Shown here: positions 54,302 through 64,000 of the stretch, piece after piece
How positions within the stretch are numbered: the first letter of the stretch is position 1
Layout of the letters: the number at the start of each line of letters is the position of its first letter
DNA from: Celeribacter sp. PS-C1
Lineage (GTDB): Bacteria; Pseudomonadota; Alphaproteobacteria; Rhodobacterales; Rhodobacteraceae
Direction of reading: 5' to 3'
Length of the DNA stretch: 64,000 nucleotides
Assembly: GCF_019429625.1 (NCBI RefSeq)
Contig: NZ_JAHXRW010000010.1
Span: 62,001-126,000, forward strand
Program-made: the position numbers and the translations under genes
The notes under the pieces: model-generated
What the model was told of the DNA's origin: nothing
The model's database searches: none
What the model saw: only the letters and a program-made list of their open reading frames with translations

Positions 54302-54373
54302 ATGCAGCCTTGCGAAGAGAGGCCTGCATTTGACAAAATTCGCCTGCGCCCTTTGTAAAGAAAGGCGCAGGCG
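54302..54373 (+). repeat. Two hairpins in the sucD-sucA spacer
   Basis: The first pairs ATGCAG (54302-54307) with CTGCAT (54324-54329). The second is stronger: CGCCTGCGCC (54341-54350) with GGCGCAGGCG (54364-54373), extendable by TTT/AAA with one bulged C. No T tract follows either. They may be partial terminators or RNA-stability elements that set the ratio of SucCD to SucAB. Confidence 0.65.
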
Positions 54374-54439
54374 CACCCACAAAAGGCAATGCGATCCTGC
54401 CCTCGAAACGGAAACGCACCCCAGATCAAGGTCAAACCG

Positions 54440-57412
<2,973 letters not shown>

Positions 57413-57416
57413 TCCT

Positions 57417-58916
57417 ATGTCCGTTGAAGTCCGCGTCCCGACCCTGGGTGAATCCGTGACCGAAGCCACCGTCGCCACCTGGTTCAAAAAGCCCGGCGAC
57501 ACCGTGGCGGTCGATGAAATGCTCTGCGAGCTGGAAACCGACAAGGTGACCGTCGAAGTGCCCTCCCCCGCTGCTGGCGTGCTGGGTGAAATCGTCGCCG
57601 CCGAGGGCGAGACCGTGGGTGTCGACGCACTCTTGGCCACGCTGTCTGAGGAAGGCAACGCAGGCCCCGAAGAGGTCGCCCCGCGTCACCACTCCGAAAT
57701 GGTCGAAGACAAACCCGCCGCCTCCGGTGGCTCCGTCGACATCATGGTGCCGACCTTGGGCGAGTCTGTGACCGAAGCCACTGTGGCGACCTGGTTCAAA
57801 GCCGTGGGTGACAGCTTTGAGGCCGACGAGATGCTCTGTGAGCTGGAAACCGACAAGGTCTCCGTCGAAGTTCCGGCCCCGGCTGCGGGTGTGCTGACCT
57901 CCATCATCGCGAACGAAGGCGACACGGTCGCCGCGGGTGGCAAACTGGCCGAGATGTCCTCGGGTGCAGGTGCCGCCGCTGCGAAACCTGCCGCCGCCGC
58001 TCCGGCTGCGGCCCCTGCCGCCTCAGGCAAAGACGTCGAGAATGCGCCGTCGGCCAACAAACTTATGGCCGAAAAAGGTGTCGATCCCTCGACCGTCTCC
58101 GGTTCCGGCAAAGATGGCCGCATCATGAAAGAAGACGTGCTGAACGCGCTGAACAAACCGGCGGCTGCCCCGGCCCCGGCTGCGGCTCCTGCCGCTCCGC
58201 GCGCTGCCGAAGACGTGGCCCGCGAAGAGCGCGTGAAAATGACCAAGCTGCGTCAGACCATCGCGCGTCGCCTGAAAGAGTCGCAAAACACCGCCGCCAT
58301 GCTCACCACCTACAACGAGGTGGACATGACCGAGGTGATGGCGCTGCGCAACCAGTACAAAGACCTCTTCGAGAAGAAACACGGCGTGCGCCTCGGCTTC
58401 ATGTCCTTCTTCACCAAGGCCTGTGTCCACGCGCTGAAAGAAGTGCCGGAAGTGAACGCCGAGATCGACGGCACCGATGTGGTTTACAAGAACTACGTCA
58501 ACATGGGCGTCGCTGCGGGCACCCCGCAGGGCCTCGTCGTTCCTGTCATCCGCGATGCCGACAGCATGTCCTTCGCCGAGATCGAAAAAGCCATCTCGGA
58601 AAAAGGCAAACGTGCGCGTGACGGCAAACTGTCCATGGCGGAAATGCAGGGCGGCACCTTCACCATCTCCAACGGTGGTGTCTATGGCTCCTTGATGTCC
58701 TCCCCGATCCTGAACCCCCCGCAGTCCGGCATCCTCGGCATGCATAAAATTCAGGACCGTCCGATGGCCATCAACGGTCAGGTCGTCATCCGCCCGATGA
58801 TGTATCTCGCCCTGTCCTACGATCACCGCATCGTCGACGGCAAAGGCGCCGTGACCTTCCTCGTGCGCGTCAAAGAAGCGCTGGAAGATCCGCGTCGTCT
58901 GTTGATGGATCTGTAA
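57417..58916 (+). CDS. sucB: 2-oxoglutarate dehydrogenase E2 (dihydrolipoyl succinyltransferase) with two lipoyl domains
   Basis: A 499-residue E2 core. Two lipoyl domains are visible with lipoylated lysines in ETDKV at Lys43 and Lys147, spaced 104 residues apart and nearly identical in the surrounding [18 protein letters not shown]. An Ala/Pro-rich linker leads to the E1/E3-binding domain ([19 protein letters not shown]) and the catalytic core with [14 protein letters not shown] containing the active His. E. coli SucB has one lipoyl domain. AAGGG lies 8 nt before the ATG at 57417. A terminator follows. Confidence 0.96.
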   Translation: MSVEVRVPTLGESVTEATVATWFKKPGDTVAVDEMLCELETDKVTVEVPSPAAGVLGEIVAAEGETVGVDALLATLSEEGNAGPEEVAPRHHSEMVEDKPAASGGSVDIMVPTLGESVTEATVATWFKAVGDSFEADEMLCELETDKVSVEVPAPAAGVLTSIIANEGDTVAAGGKLAEMSSGAGAAAAKPAAAAPAAAPAASGKDVENAPSANKLMAEKGVDPSTVSGSGKDGRIMKEDVLNALNKPAAAPAPAAAPAAPRAAEDVAREERVKMTKLRQTIARRLKESQNTAAMLTTYNEVDMTEVMALRNQYKDLFEKKHGVRLGFMSFFTKACVHALKEVPEVNAEIDGTDVVYKNYVNMGVAAGTPQGLVVPVIRDADSMSFAEIEKAISEKGKRARDGKLSMAEMQGGTFTISNGGVYGSLMSSPILNPPQSGILGMHKIQDRPMAINGQVVIRPMMYLALSYDHRIVDGKGAVTFLVRVKEALEDPRRLLMDL

Positions 58917-58924
58917 AACCATAT

Positions 58925-58954
58925 GGGCGGGCCGAATGGCCCGCCCTCCTTTTC
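58925..58954 (+). terminator. Terminator after sucB
   Basis: Stem GGGCGGGCC (58925-58933), loop GAAT, stem GGCCCGCCC (58938-58946), then TCCTTTTC. It probably reduces read-through toward lpd. Confidence 0.85.
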
Positions 58955-59026
58955 TCAAGACGCGCGTGACCCTTCTTCTATATCGCATCGCGACCCTGAC
59001 CCGCACAGTAGAGCGCTGAACCGCAA

Positions 59027-59293
59027 ATGACCCGAGAGACAGATAGCAAGACTTCTGCCCTGACATCCCGCCTCGCCCGTCTCGACGCGGCGCAGGTTCA
59101 GGCGGCTCAGGTCGTTCTGGCGGTTCTCGTGCTCAGCGTCTCAAGCGCGGTGGGTCACTCTGGTCTGTTCAACGCGCATTTCGCCATGATCGGCCAAATC
59201 TTTGGCGGGCTGTGGCTGGCGCTTGCGGCGATGCAACTCGTTCAAGCCGTGCAAAAAGACGCGACCAAAGAGACTGAGGCAGAGGACGCATGA
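59027..59293 (+). CDS. Small two-helix membrane protein
   Basis: An 88-residue protein with two membrane segments (VQAAQVVLAVLVLSVSSAV and MIGQIFGGLWLALAAMQLV) and an acidic tail ending ETEAEDA. It overlaps the MAPEG gene by 4 nt (ATGA). No Shine-Dalgarno is obvious. I recognise no family. Location between sucB and lpd suggests shared transcription with lpd but not shared function. Confidence 0.7.
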   Translation: MTRETDSKTSALTSRLARLDAAQVQAAQVVLAVLVLSVSSAVGHSGLFNAHFAMIGQIFGGLWLALAAMQLVQAVQKDATKETEAEDA

Positions 59294-59685
59294 CCCCCCT
59301 CCTCACCCTCCTCGCCCTCGCTGGCCTCTTGCACATCGCGCAATTCGTGGTGGCCTCTTATATGGCGAACGTCGATCTGGGGCCGGGATACACCACCTCG
59401 CCCCGCGACCGGGCACCCAGCCGCGAGATGCGCAAGACCACGGCGCGGATGCTGCGCGCCTATGACAATCACATTCAGATGTTCCCCTTCTTCGCGGCGG
59501 GCGTGTTCCTGATCCACCTGACGGATCAGTCGAGCGCCGTGACCCTCAGCGCGGGCGTGGGCTATCTGATCGCAAGGGTGCTTTACGTGCCCGCCTATGC
59601 TTTCGGCTGGCAGCCGTGGCGATCCTATATCTGGATGATCGCCATGACCTGCTGCGCCATTCTGTTCATCGCCGCGCTGATCTGA
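59290..59685 (+). CDS. MAPEG family membrane protein
   Basis: A 131-residue protein with four membrane segments. The MAPEG features are [21 protein letters not shown] after the first helix and the later [21 protein letters not shown]. Eukaryotic members handle eicosanoids and glutathione; bacterial ones are poorly known. It lies 31 nt upstream of lpd. Confidence 0.87.
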   Translation: MTPLLTLLALAGLLHIAQFVVASYMANVDLGPGYTTSPRDRAPSREMRKTTARMLRAYDNHIQMFPFFAAGVFLIHLTDQSSAVTLSAGVGYLIARVLYVPAYAFGWQPWRSYIWMIAMTCCAILFIAALI

Positions 59686-59716
59686 GCGGCTCGAAATACT
59701 GACCAAGGAGAAGACC

Positions 59717-61111
59717 ATGGCATCCTACGACGTGATCATCATCGGCGCTGGCCCCGGCGGCTACGTGTCCGCCATTCGCTGCGCCCAACTGGGCCTCAAG
59801 ACCGCCGTGGTCGAGGGCCGCGAGACGCTGGGCGGCACCTGCCTCAACGTCGGCTGTATCCCGTCGAAAGCGCTGTTGAATGCGACGCACCACCTGCATG
59901 AGGCGGAGCACAATTTCGCCGCCATGGGTCTCAAGGGCAAAAGCCCCTCCGTCGATTGGGCACAGATGAAATCCTATAAGGACGACGTCGTGGGCCAGAA
60001 CACCGGCGGCATCGAATTCCTGTTCAAAAAGAACAAGATCGACTGGCTCAAAGGCTATGGCTCCATCCCGGAAAAGGGCAAAGTCAAAGTTGGCGATGAG
60101 GTCCATGAGGCCAAGAACATCGTGATCGCGTCTGGTTCCGTGCCGACCTCCCTGCCGGGTGTCGAGGTGAACAACGAAGGCGGCATCGTGGTCGACAGCA
60201 CCGGCGCGCTGGAATTGCCAAAAGTGCCGAAGAAAATGGTCGTGATCGGCGCGGGTGTCATCGGTCTGGAACTTGGCTCCGTCTATGCCCGTCTGGGTGC
60301 CGAAGTGACCGTGGTGGAATTCATGGATTTCATCACCCCCGGCATGGACGCCGACGTTCAGCGCACCTTCAAAAAACTGCTGGAAAAACAAGGCCTCAAC
60401 TTCGTTCTGGGCGCTGCCGTACAGAATGTCGAAGCCTCGAAAACCAAAGCAAAGGTCAACTACAAGCTCAAGAAAGACGACAGTGAGCACACGCTCGACG
60501 CCGACGTCGTTCTGGTCGCCACGGGCCGCAAACCCTACACCGACGGGCTTGGCCTTGACGCTCTGGGCGTGGAATTCACCCCGCGCGGCCAGATCAAAAC
60601 CGACGCGCATTGGGCGACCAATGTACCGGGCATCTACGCCATCGGCGACGCCATCGTCGGCCCGATGCTGGCCCACAAAGCCGAGGACGAAGGCATGGCT
60701 GTCGCCGAGGTTCTGGCCGGCAAACATGGTCATGTGAACTATGACGTGATCCCCGGCGTGATCTACACCTCGCCGGAGGTTGCCACCGTTGGCAAGACCG
60801 AAGCCCAGCTGAAAGAAGAAGGCCGCAAGGTCAAAGTGGGCAAGTTCTCCTTCATGGGCAACGCGCGCGCCAAGGCCGTGTTCCAGGGCGACGGCTTCGT
60901 GAAACTGATCGCGGACGCGGAAACCGACCGCCTCTTGGGTGCGGCGATCATCGGCCCGGCTGCGGGCGACATGATCCACGAAATCTGTGTGGCGATGGAA
61001 TACGGCGGCTCTGCGCAAGACATCGCGCTCACCTGCCACGCCCACCCGACCTACTCGGAAGCCGTGCGCGAGGCCGCTCTGGCCTGTGGCGACGGTCCGA
61101 TCCACGCATAA
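59717..61111 (+). CDS. lpd: Dihydrolipoyl dehydrogenase (E3)
   Basis: A 464-residue flavoprotein that reoxidises lipoyl groups of the 2-oxoglutarate complex. FAD site [20 protein letters not shown], redox disulfide [13 protein letters not shown] with Cys42 and Cys47, NAD site [21 protein letters not shown], and the C-terminal catalytic [11 protein letters not shown] are all present. CCAAGGAG lies 6 nt before the ATG. It is preceded by two small membrane-protein genes and followed by a terminator, ending the TCA cluster. Confidence 0.97.
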   Translation: MASYDVIIIGAGPGGYVSAIRCAQLGLKTAVVEGRETLGGTCLNVGCIPSKALLNATHHLHEAEHNFAAMGLKGKSPSVDWAQMKSYKDDVVGQNTGGIEFLFKKNKIDWLKGYGSIPEKGKVKVGDEVHEAKNIVIASGSVPTSLPGVEVNNEGGIVVDSTGALELPKVPKKMVVIGAGVIGLELGSVYARLGAEVTVVEFMDFITPGMDADVQRTFKKLLEKQGLNFVLGAAVQNVEASKTKAKVNYKLKKDDSEHTLDADVVLVATGRKPYTDGLGLDALGVEFTPRGQIKTDAHWATNVPGIYAIGDAIVGPMLAHKAEDEGMAVAEVLAGKHGHVNYDVIPGVIYTSPEVATVGKTEAQLKEEGRKVKVGKFSFMGNARAKAVFQGDGFVKLIADAETDRLLGAAIIGPAAGDMIHEICVAMEYGGSAQDIALTCHAHPTYSEAVREAALACGDGPIHA

Positions 61112-61136
61112 GGTTTTTGGGTCATTCAGACACAGA

Positions 61137-61163
61137 AAAGGCGCTCTCCGGAGCGCCTTTTTT
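61137..61163 (+). terminator. Rho-independent terminator of lpd
   Basis: Stem AAAGGCGCTC (61137-61146), loop TCCG, stem GAGCGCCTTT (61151-61160), then TTT. It overlaps the very end of the convergent thioesterase gene region. Confidence 0.9.
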
Positions 61164-61166
61164 CGT

Positions 61167-61637
61167 TTACCCTTTTGCGGCCTCTTCCAGCCGCTTGGCG
61201 TGCTCGATGCGCAGCTCCTTGCGCAGTTCGGCCGCCCGCCAACGTTTCTTGTCCGTCTCCGTCTCAGGGGTGAACTGTGGAACGGCGACGGATTTGCCCT
61301 CTTCATCGACGGCAACCATGGTGAAATAGCACGAATTGGTGTGGCGCACGGTTTGGGTGCGGATGTTTTCCGCCTCGACACGGATGCCGATCTCCATCGA
61401 GGTGCGTCCAACATAATTCACCGTCGCCCGGCAATGCAGCAACTCGCCCACATGGATCGGCTGTTTGAACATCACCTGATCAACCGAGAGCGTCACCGCG
61501 TATTGTCCCGAATAGCGCGAGGCACAGGAGAAGGCCACGAGATCGAGCAGCCGCAAAAGCGCGCCGCCATGCACCTTGCCCGAAAAATTCGCCAAATCCG
61601 GCGTCATCATTTCGGTCATTTCCAGATAACGTGCCAT
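61167..61637 (-). CDS. Acyl-CoA thioesterase (hotdog, YciA/BFIT type)
   Basis: A 156-residue single hotdog protein. It starts MARYLEMTEMMTPDLANFSGKVHGGALLRLLDLVAF, with the Asn and Asp-region active-site helix, and has VDQVMFKQPIHVGELL and TNSCYFTMVAVDEEGK. Such enzymes hydrolyse medium- or long-chain acyl-CoA. The ATG at 61637 is preceded by AAAGGG at 9 nt; the upstream in-frame extension is Arg-rich and unlike the family. A lysine/glutamate-rich tail, KKRWRAAELRKELRIEHAKR, ends the protein. Confidence 0.88.
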   Translation of the reverse strand: MARYLEMTEMMTPDLANFSGKVHGGALLRLLDLVAFSCASRYSGQYAVTLSVDQVMFKQPIHVGELLHCRATVNYVGRTSMEIGIRVEAENIRTQTVRHTNSCYFTMVAVDEEGKSVAVPQFTPETETDKKRWRAAELRKELRIEHAKRLEEAAKG

Positions 61638-61949
61638 GCTCACTGCCCTTTGCGCCACTCCGTCTTCACACAGAAGACTCCGCGGCGCAGAAAAGGTCAA
61701 GCCACAGACAGGTCCGTGACGGACCCGAGACAGGCGTCGGTGCGGCCTCTTAGAACGTGAGATTAAGGTGAGAAGGGATCGCCACAACGCGATCCCTTCT
61801 CGTCCGACCCGTCATCGGGGGGGGGTGATAAGGGCCGGAAACTGTCAGGGGTCAATAACGCCTCAAGACAATGAAATGCCAACAGAAAAATGACGTGTCG
61901 GCGGAAAGCCTCTCATTGAGGCGCCACGCCGTCAAAGCTGCAAGCCGTC
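61638..61949. other. Intergenic region downstream of the GntR gene (312 nt)
   Basis: No coding frame is convincing. It carries a perfect 12-bp hairpin, AGAAGGGATCGC (61771-61782) with GCGATCCCTTCT (61789-61800), and a run of nine G residues at 61817-61825. The hairpin lacks a T tract on either side. Both may be part of the 3' end of the regulator transcript or of the thioesterase leader. Confidence 0.5.
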
Positions 61950-62603
61950 TTAGACGGCCAGCATCCGCAGCCCCTGCGTTACATCGGAGCGCACCGCAAG
62001 CCGCAGTCCCGGCTCATCCCCCGCCCGCAAAGCCGCGACGATCAAGCGGTGATTGTGCGGCACCTCTGTGCGGTTAAGACGGGCATATAGCGCGCGCATC
62101 GTTGGCCCAAGTTGAAGCCAGACGGTTTCGGTCAGGGCCAGCATCGCCGGCGCCTGCGCACGCAAATAGAGCGTGCGGTGGAATTCAAGATTGGCGCGGA
62201 TGTAGCCCACGTCGTCATGTTTCGCGACCATCTCGGCAATCGTGCCATTGATCGTCTGAAGCCGGTCGATCAGCGCCATATGCGCCCGTGGAAGAGCGCG
62301 AGAGGCCAGCTCCGGCTCAATGAGCGCTCGGATCGAGGCCAGTTCTTCCAAACGCTCGTTCGACAGCTCCGGCGTGCTCACCCGACCCGAGGCCGACAGG
62401 TTCAGCCCGCCATCGGCCACCAGCCTCCGCACCGCCTCGCGCGAGGGTGTCATAGAGACATCGAACATCTTGCCAATGCCACGCAGGGTCAGCGCCTGAC
62501 CTGGAACGAATTCGCCGTGCATAATGCGCGTGCGCAAGGCGCGGTAGACCCTGTCATGGGCAGCCGTTGGGGTCTCTGTCGGGCGGATCGTGGGCGTAAT
62601 CAT
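61950..62603 (-). CDS. GntR family regulator, FadR/FCD subgroup (candidate TCA-cycle regulator)
   Basis: A 217-residue regulator. The N-terminal winged helix reads AHDRVYRALRTRIMHGEFVPGQALTLRGIG with the recognition region SMTPSREAVRRLVADGGLN. An all-helical FCD domain follows (RLEELASIRALIEPELASRAL, LEFHRTLYLRAQAPAML, PHNHRLIVAALRAGD), the class that binds organic acids or acyl-CoA through a metal site. I start at the ATG at 62603. There is no Shine-Dalgarno; TGTGATCACA ends 10 nt before the ATG and a TTGACA sits at 62638-62633, so the mRNA may be leaderless. The same palindrome controls sdh and suc regions, making this the likely binder. Confidence 0.85.
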   Translation of the reverse strand: MITPTIRPTETPTAAHDRVYRALRTRIMHGEFVPGQALTLRGIGKMFDVSMTPSREAVRRLVADGGLNLSASGRVSTPELSNERLEELASIRALIEPELASRALPRAHMALIDRLQTINGTIAEMVAKHDDVGYIRANLEFHRTLYLRAQAPAMLALTETVWLQLGPTMRALYARLNRTEVPHNHRLIVAALRAGDEPGLRLAVRSDVTQGLRMLAV

Positions 62604-62609
62604 GCGGGC

Positions 62610-62638
62610 AAATGTGATCACAAAGACGGGAATGTCAA
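62610..62638 (-). promoter_or_regulatory. Promoter and TGTGATCACA operator of the GntR gene
   Basis: On the minus strand, TTGACA (62638-62633) is followed after 17 nt by ACATTT (62615-62610), a weak -10. TGTGATCACA (62613-62622) lies in the spacer and overlaps the -10. A start site seven bases on would fall at or next to the ATG at 62603, consistent with a leaderless transcript repressed by its own product. Confidence 0.6.
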
Positions 62639-63330
62639 TCCGTCTCGAACCGCCACGCATGAAGCTTTTCACCCTCTGTATGCAGCCAGCGCCGATGCGC
62701 AGCATGGTCCGGGCAGACGCGCGCGACATGGGCCCAGAACCGATCAGAGTGATTCATCTCCAACCGATGCGCCACCTCATGCGCGGCGACGTAGTCGAGC
62801 ACCTCCACGGGCGCCATCACCAAACGCCAAGAATACATGAGATTGCCCGCCGAAGTGCAGGAGCCCCAACGCGATCGTGGATCGCGCAGGGTGATCCGTC
62901 CGTAATCTGTGCCCAAGAGCGCCGCATAGCGATCAGAGGCCTCGCGCAGACGCATTTGGGCCTCGAGTTTAAGAAACGCCTTCACCGGTGCCGCAACGCG
63001 GGCCGCTTCGCCGGGCACCTCAAGCCGCCCATCGTTCAACCGCGCGCGACGTCCCTGCCCCGGCACGATCTCCACCTCGCGGCCCAAAAACGGCACACGA
63101 GCGCCAAACGCCGCGCTTTGCTCCGGCGCGCGCGTCCCGAGATGTTTACGTATCCAATCTTCCTTTTCGCGCAGGAACGCCAAGGCTTCGCGTTCTGGCA
63201 AGCGCGTCGGCATCGACAAAGTTACCCGCCCGTCAAGACGTGACACCCGCAAGGACAGCCGCTTTGCCCGGCTCGACCGTCGCAAAGTCACCCCGACCGG
63301 CGGGTTTCCATCCAGAATAATGTCGCCCAT
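62635..63330 (-). CDS. YgjP-type metal-dependent hydrolase (SprT/UPF0150-like zincin)
   Basis: A 231-residue protein of the YgjP/COG1451 family. The N-terminal half has LRRSSRAKRLSLRVSRLDGRVTLSMP and the C-terminal half RSRWGSCTSAGNLMYSWRLVMAPVEVLDYVAAHEVAHRLEMNHSDRFW, with HEVAH as Zn ligands and catalytic Glu. Substrate unknown. GAGAGG lies 5 nt before the ATG at 63330. Its stop codon overlaps the -35 box of the GntR promoter, 31 nt before the regulator gene. Confidence 0.88.
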   Translation of the reverse strand: MGDIILDGNPPVGVTLRRSSRAKRLSLRVSRLDGRVTLSMPTRLPEREALAFLREKEDWIRKHLGTRAPEQSAAFGARVPFLGREVEIVPGQGRRARLNDGRLEVPGEAARVAAPVKAFLKLEAQMRLREASDRYAALLGTDYGRITLRDPRSRWGSCTSAGNLMYSWRLVMAPVEVLDYVAAHEVAHRLEMNHSDRFWAHVARVCPDHAAHRRWLHTEGEKLHAWRFETD

Positions 63331-63490
63331 ACTTGCCTCTCTCGTCCGCTCTCCCCACATATCGTGGCAATGGACCCGAGGCCACGCTCTTTACCGTTTT
63401 TTGAGGGAAAAGCCTTTGACAGCCCCCTTGCGATATGGCATGGCGCGCAGGTCTCCACATATGGATCAGATTTAACGAAAGGGATTCATC

Positions 63491-63805
63491 ATGCCCAAAG
63501 AGGAATGGGGCGTAAAACGCGTCTGCCCCACCACCGGCAAACGGTTCTATGATTTGAACCGCGATCCGATCGTGTCTCCCTACACCGGTGAGATCGTAAC
63601 GTTTGACGTGAACAACAAGTCCCGCGTTGCCATCGCCGAGAAAGAAAGCACCAAGCCGGCTGAAGATCTCGAGAATGACGACGATCTGCTCGTTGATGAC
63701 GACGCAGACATCGATCTCGATGACGATCTGCTGGATGATGACGAGGATGACGATAACGTCTCCCTAGACGAGATTGCCGACGTCGCATCGGACGACGACG
63801 ACTGA
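63491..63805 (+). CDS. TIGR02300 (FYDLN acid domain) protein
   Basis: A 104-residue protein. The conserved N-terminus KEEWGVKRVCPTTGKRFYDLNRDPIVSPYTGE contains a Cys near a likely half zinc site and the FYDLN signature. The last 45 residues are nearly all Asp, Glu, Leu and Val, giving a strongly acidic tail. The family is widespread in alphaproteobacteria, with no known function. AAAGGGA lies about 6 nt before the ATG. A terminator follows. Confidence 0.9.
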   Translation: MPKEEWGVKRVCPTTGKRFYDLNRDPIVSPYTGEIVTFDVNNKSRVAIAEKESTKPAEDLENDDDLLVDDDADIDLDDDLLDDDEDDDNVSLDEIADVASDDDD

Positions 63806-63819
63806 TCTAAGGATCAATC

Positions 63820-63859
63820 GACAGGGCAGATGGGAAATTTCATCTGCCTGTCATTTTTT
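63820..63859 (+). terminator. Rho-independent terminator of the FYDLN gene
   Basis: Stem GACAGGGCAGATG (63820-63832) pairs with CATCTGCCTGTC (63841-63852), one bulged G, followed by ATTTTTT. Confidence 0.88.
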
Positions 63860-63953
63860 CGCTTGCAACGTCTGGCGAGACAAAATAGGAAGCGCGGGCG
63901 GACGGGAAACGCCCACCCGCACCATCGCCTGACCGACGACAAACCGGTCATTT

Positions 63954-64000
63954 GGGGCCTTAGCTCAGCTGGGAGAGCGCCTGCATGGCATGCAGGAGGT
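63954..64000 (+). tRNA. tRNA-Ala (anticodon GGC), truncated by the window end
   Basis: The 5' acceptor strand GGGGCCT is followed by TA, the D arm AGCTCAGCTGGGAGAGC and the anticodon arm CCTGC-ATGGCAT-GCAGG, which places GGC at positions 34-36. This decodes GCC alanine codons. The TpsiC arm and 3' end lie outside the window. Confidence 0.92.

Noticed and set aside
59666-61414. Open frame of over 580 codons opposite lpd
   Set aside because: Shadow of lpd codon bias, crossing a terminator and two other genes.

Overview
The window looks like a chromosomal segment of a Rhodobacteraceae alphaproteobacterium, probably of the Roseobacter group. The reasons are the high GC content, an RpoHII-type sigma factor, an acyl-homoserine-lactone luxR/luxI pair, TIGR02186 and TIGR02300 family proteins, and above all the genes of the ethylmalonyl-CoA (EMC) pathway interleaved with TCA-cycle operons. 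No insertion sequence, prophage, plasmid function or CRISPR array is visible. Gene calls rest on reading the translated proteins; no database search was run.

Layout. 1-5 kb: housekeeping genes on the minus strand (M3 peptidase fragment, membrane-anchored MoeB-like enzyme, dut, coaBC, ChaN-like protein, rpoHII). 5-9 kb: cobU and a CobC-like phosphatase, a glutathione S-transferase fold protein, YifB and an esterase. 9.5-17.5 kb: gshB, yraN and rsmI divergent from an LpoA-like lipoprotein, glnD and murJ. 17.5-22.5 kb: a rhomboid-fold protein lacking catalytic residues, trpS, an L,D-transpeptidase, a universal stress protein, a DUF2267 protein, nfuA and a RimI-like acetyltransferase. 22.7-29.2 kb: a BMP-type (nucleoside) ABC transporter and a TauE/SafE-TIGR02186 pair. 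29.2-32.5 kb: a RecD-like helicase and a quorum-sensing locus made of a small conserved-looking ORF, luxR and luxI. 32.8-61.1 kb: central carbon metabolism. This holds ccr and ecm (divergent), sdhCDAB, mesaconyl-CoA hydratase, malyl-CoA thioesterase, mdh, sucC-lipoprotein-sucD, sucAB and lpd, with a few unrelated genes between them. 61-64 kb: a thioesterase, a GntR/FCD regulator, a YgjP-type metalloprotein, a FYDLN protein and the start of tRNA-Ala(GGC).

How the parts connect. Ccr, Ecm, mesaconyl-CoA hydratase and malyl-CoA thioesterase carry acetyl-CoA through the EMC pathway toward glyoxylate, propionyl-CoA and malate; Sdh, Mdh, SucABCD and Lpd then process these C4/C5 acids. Ecm needs adenosylcobalamin, and two late cobalamin genes lie 30 kb away.

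The most interesting signal is regulatory. The palindrome TGTGATCACA occurs as a closely spaced pair around a conserved GAAAC(A/T)TTC core upstream of both sdhCDAB and sucCD. A single copy sits directly at the start codon of the GntR/FCD gene at the end of the cluster, inside what looks like a leaderless promoter. This suggests an autoregulated GntR switch that controls the TCA cycle. Secondary signals are a likely pseudoprotease rhomboid, a lipoprotein gene wedged between sucC and sucD, an inverted repeat bracketing the ecm promoter, and a small ORF overlapping luxR.
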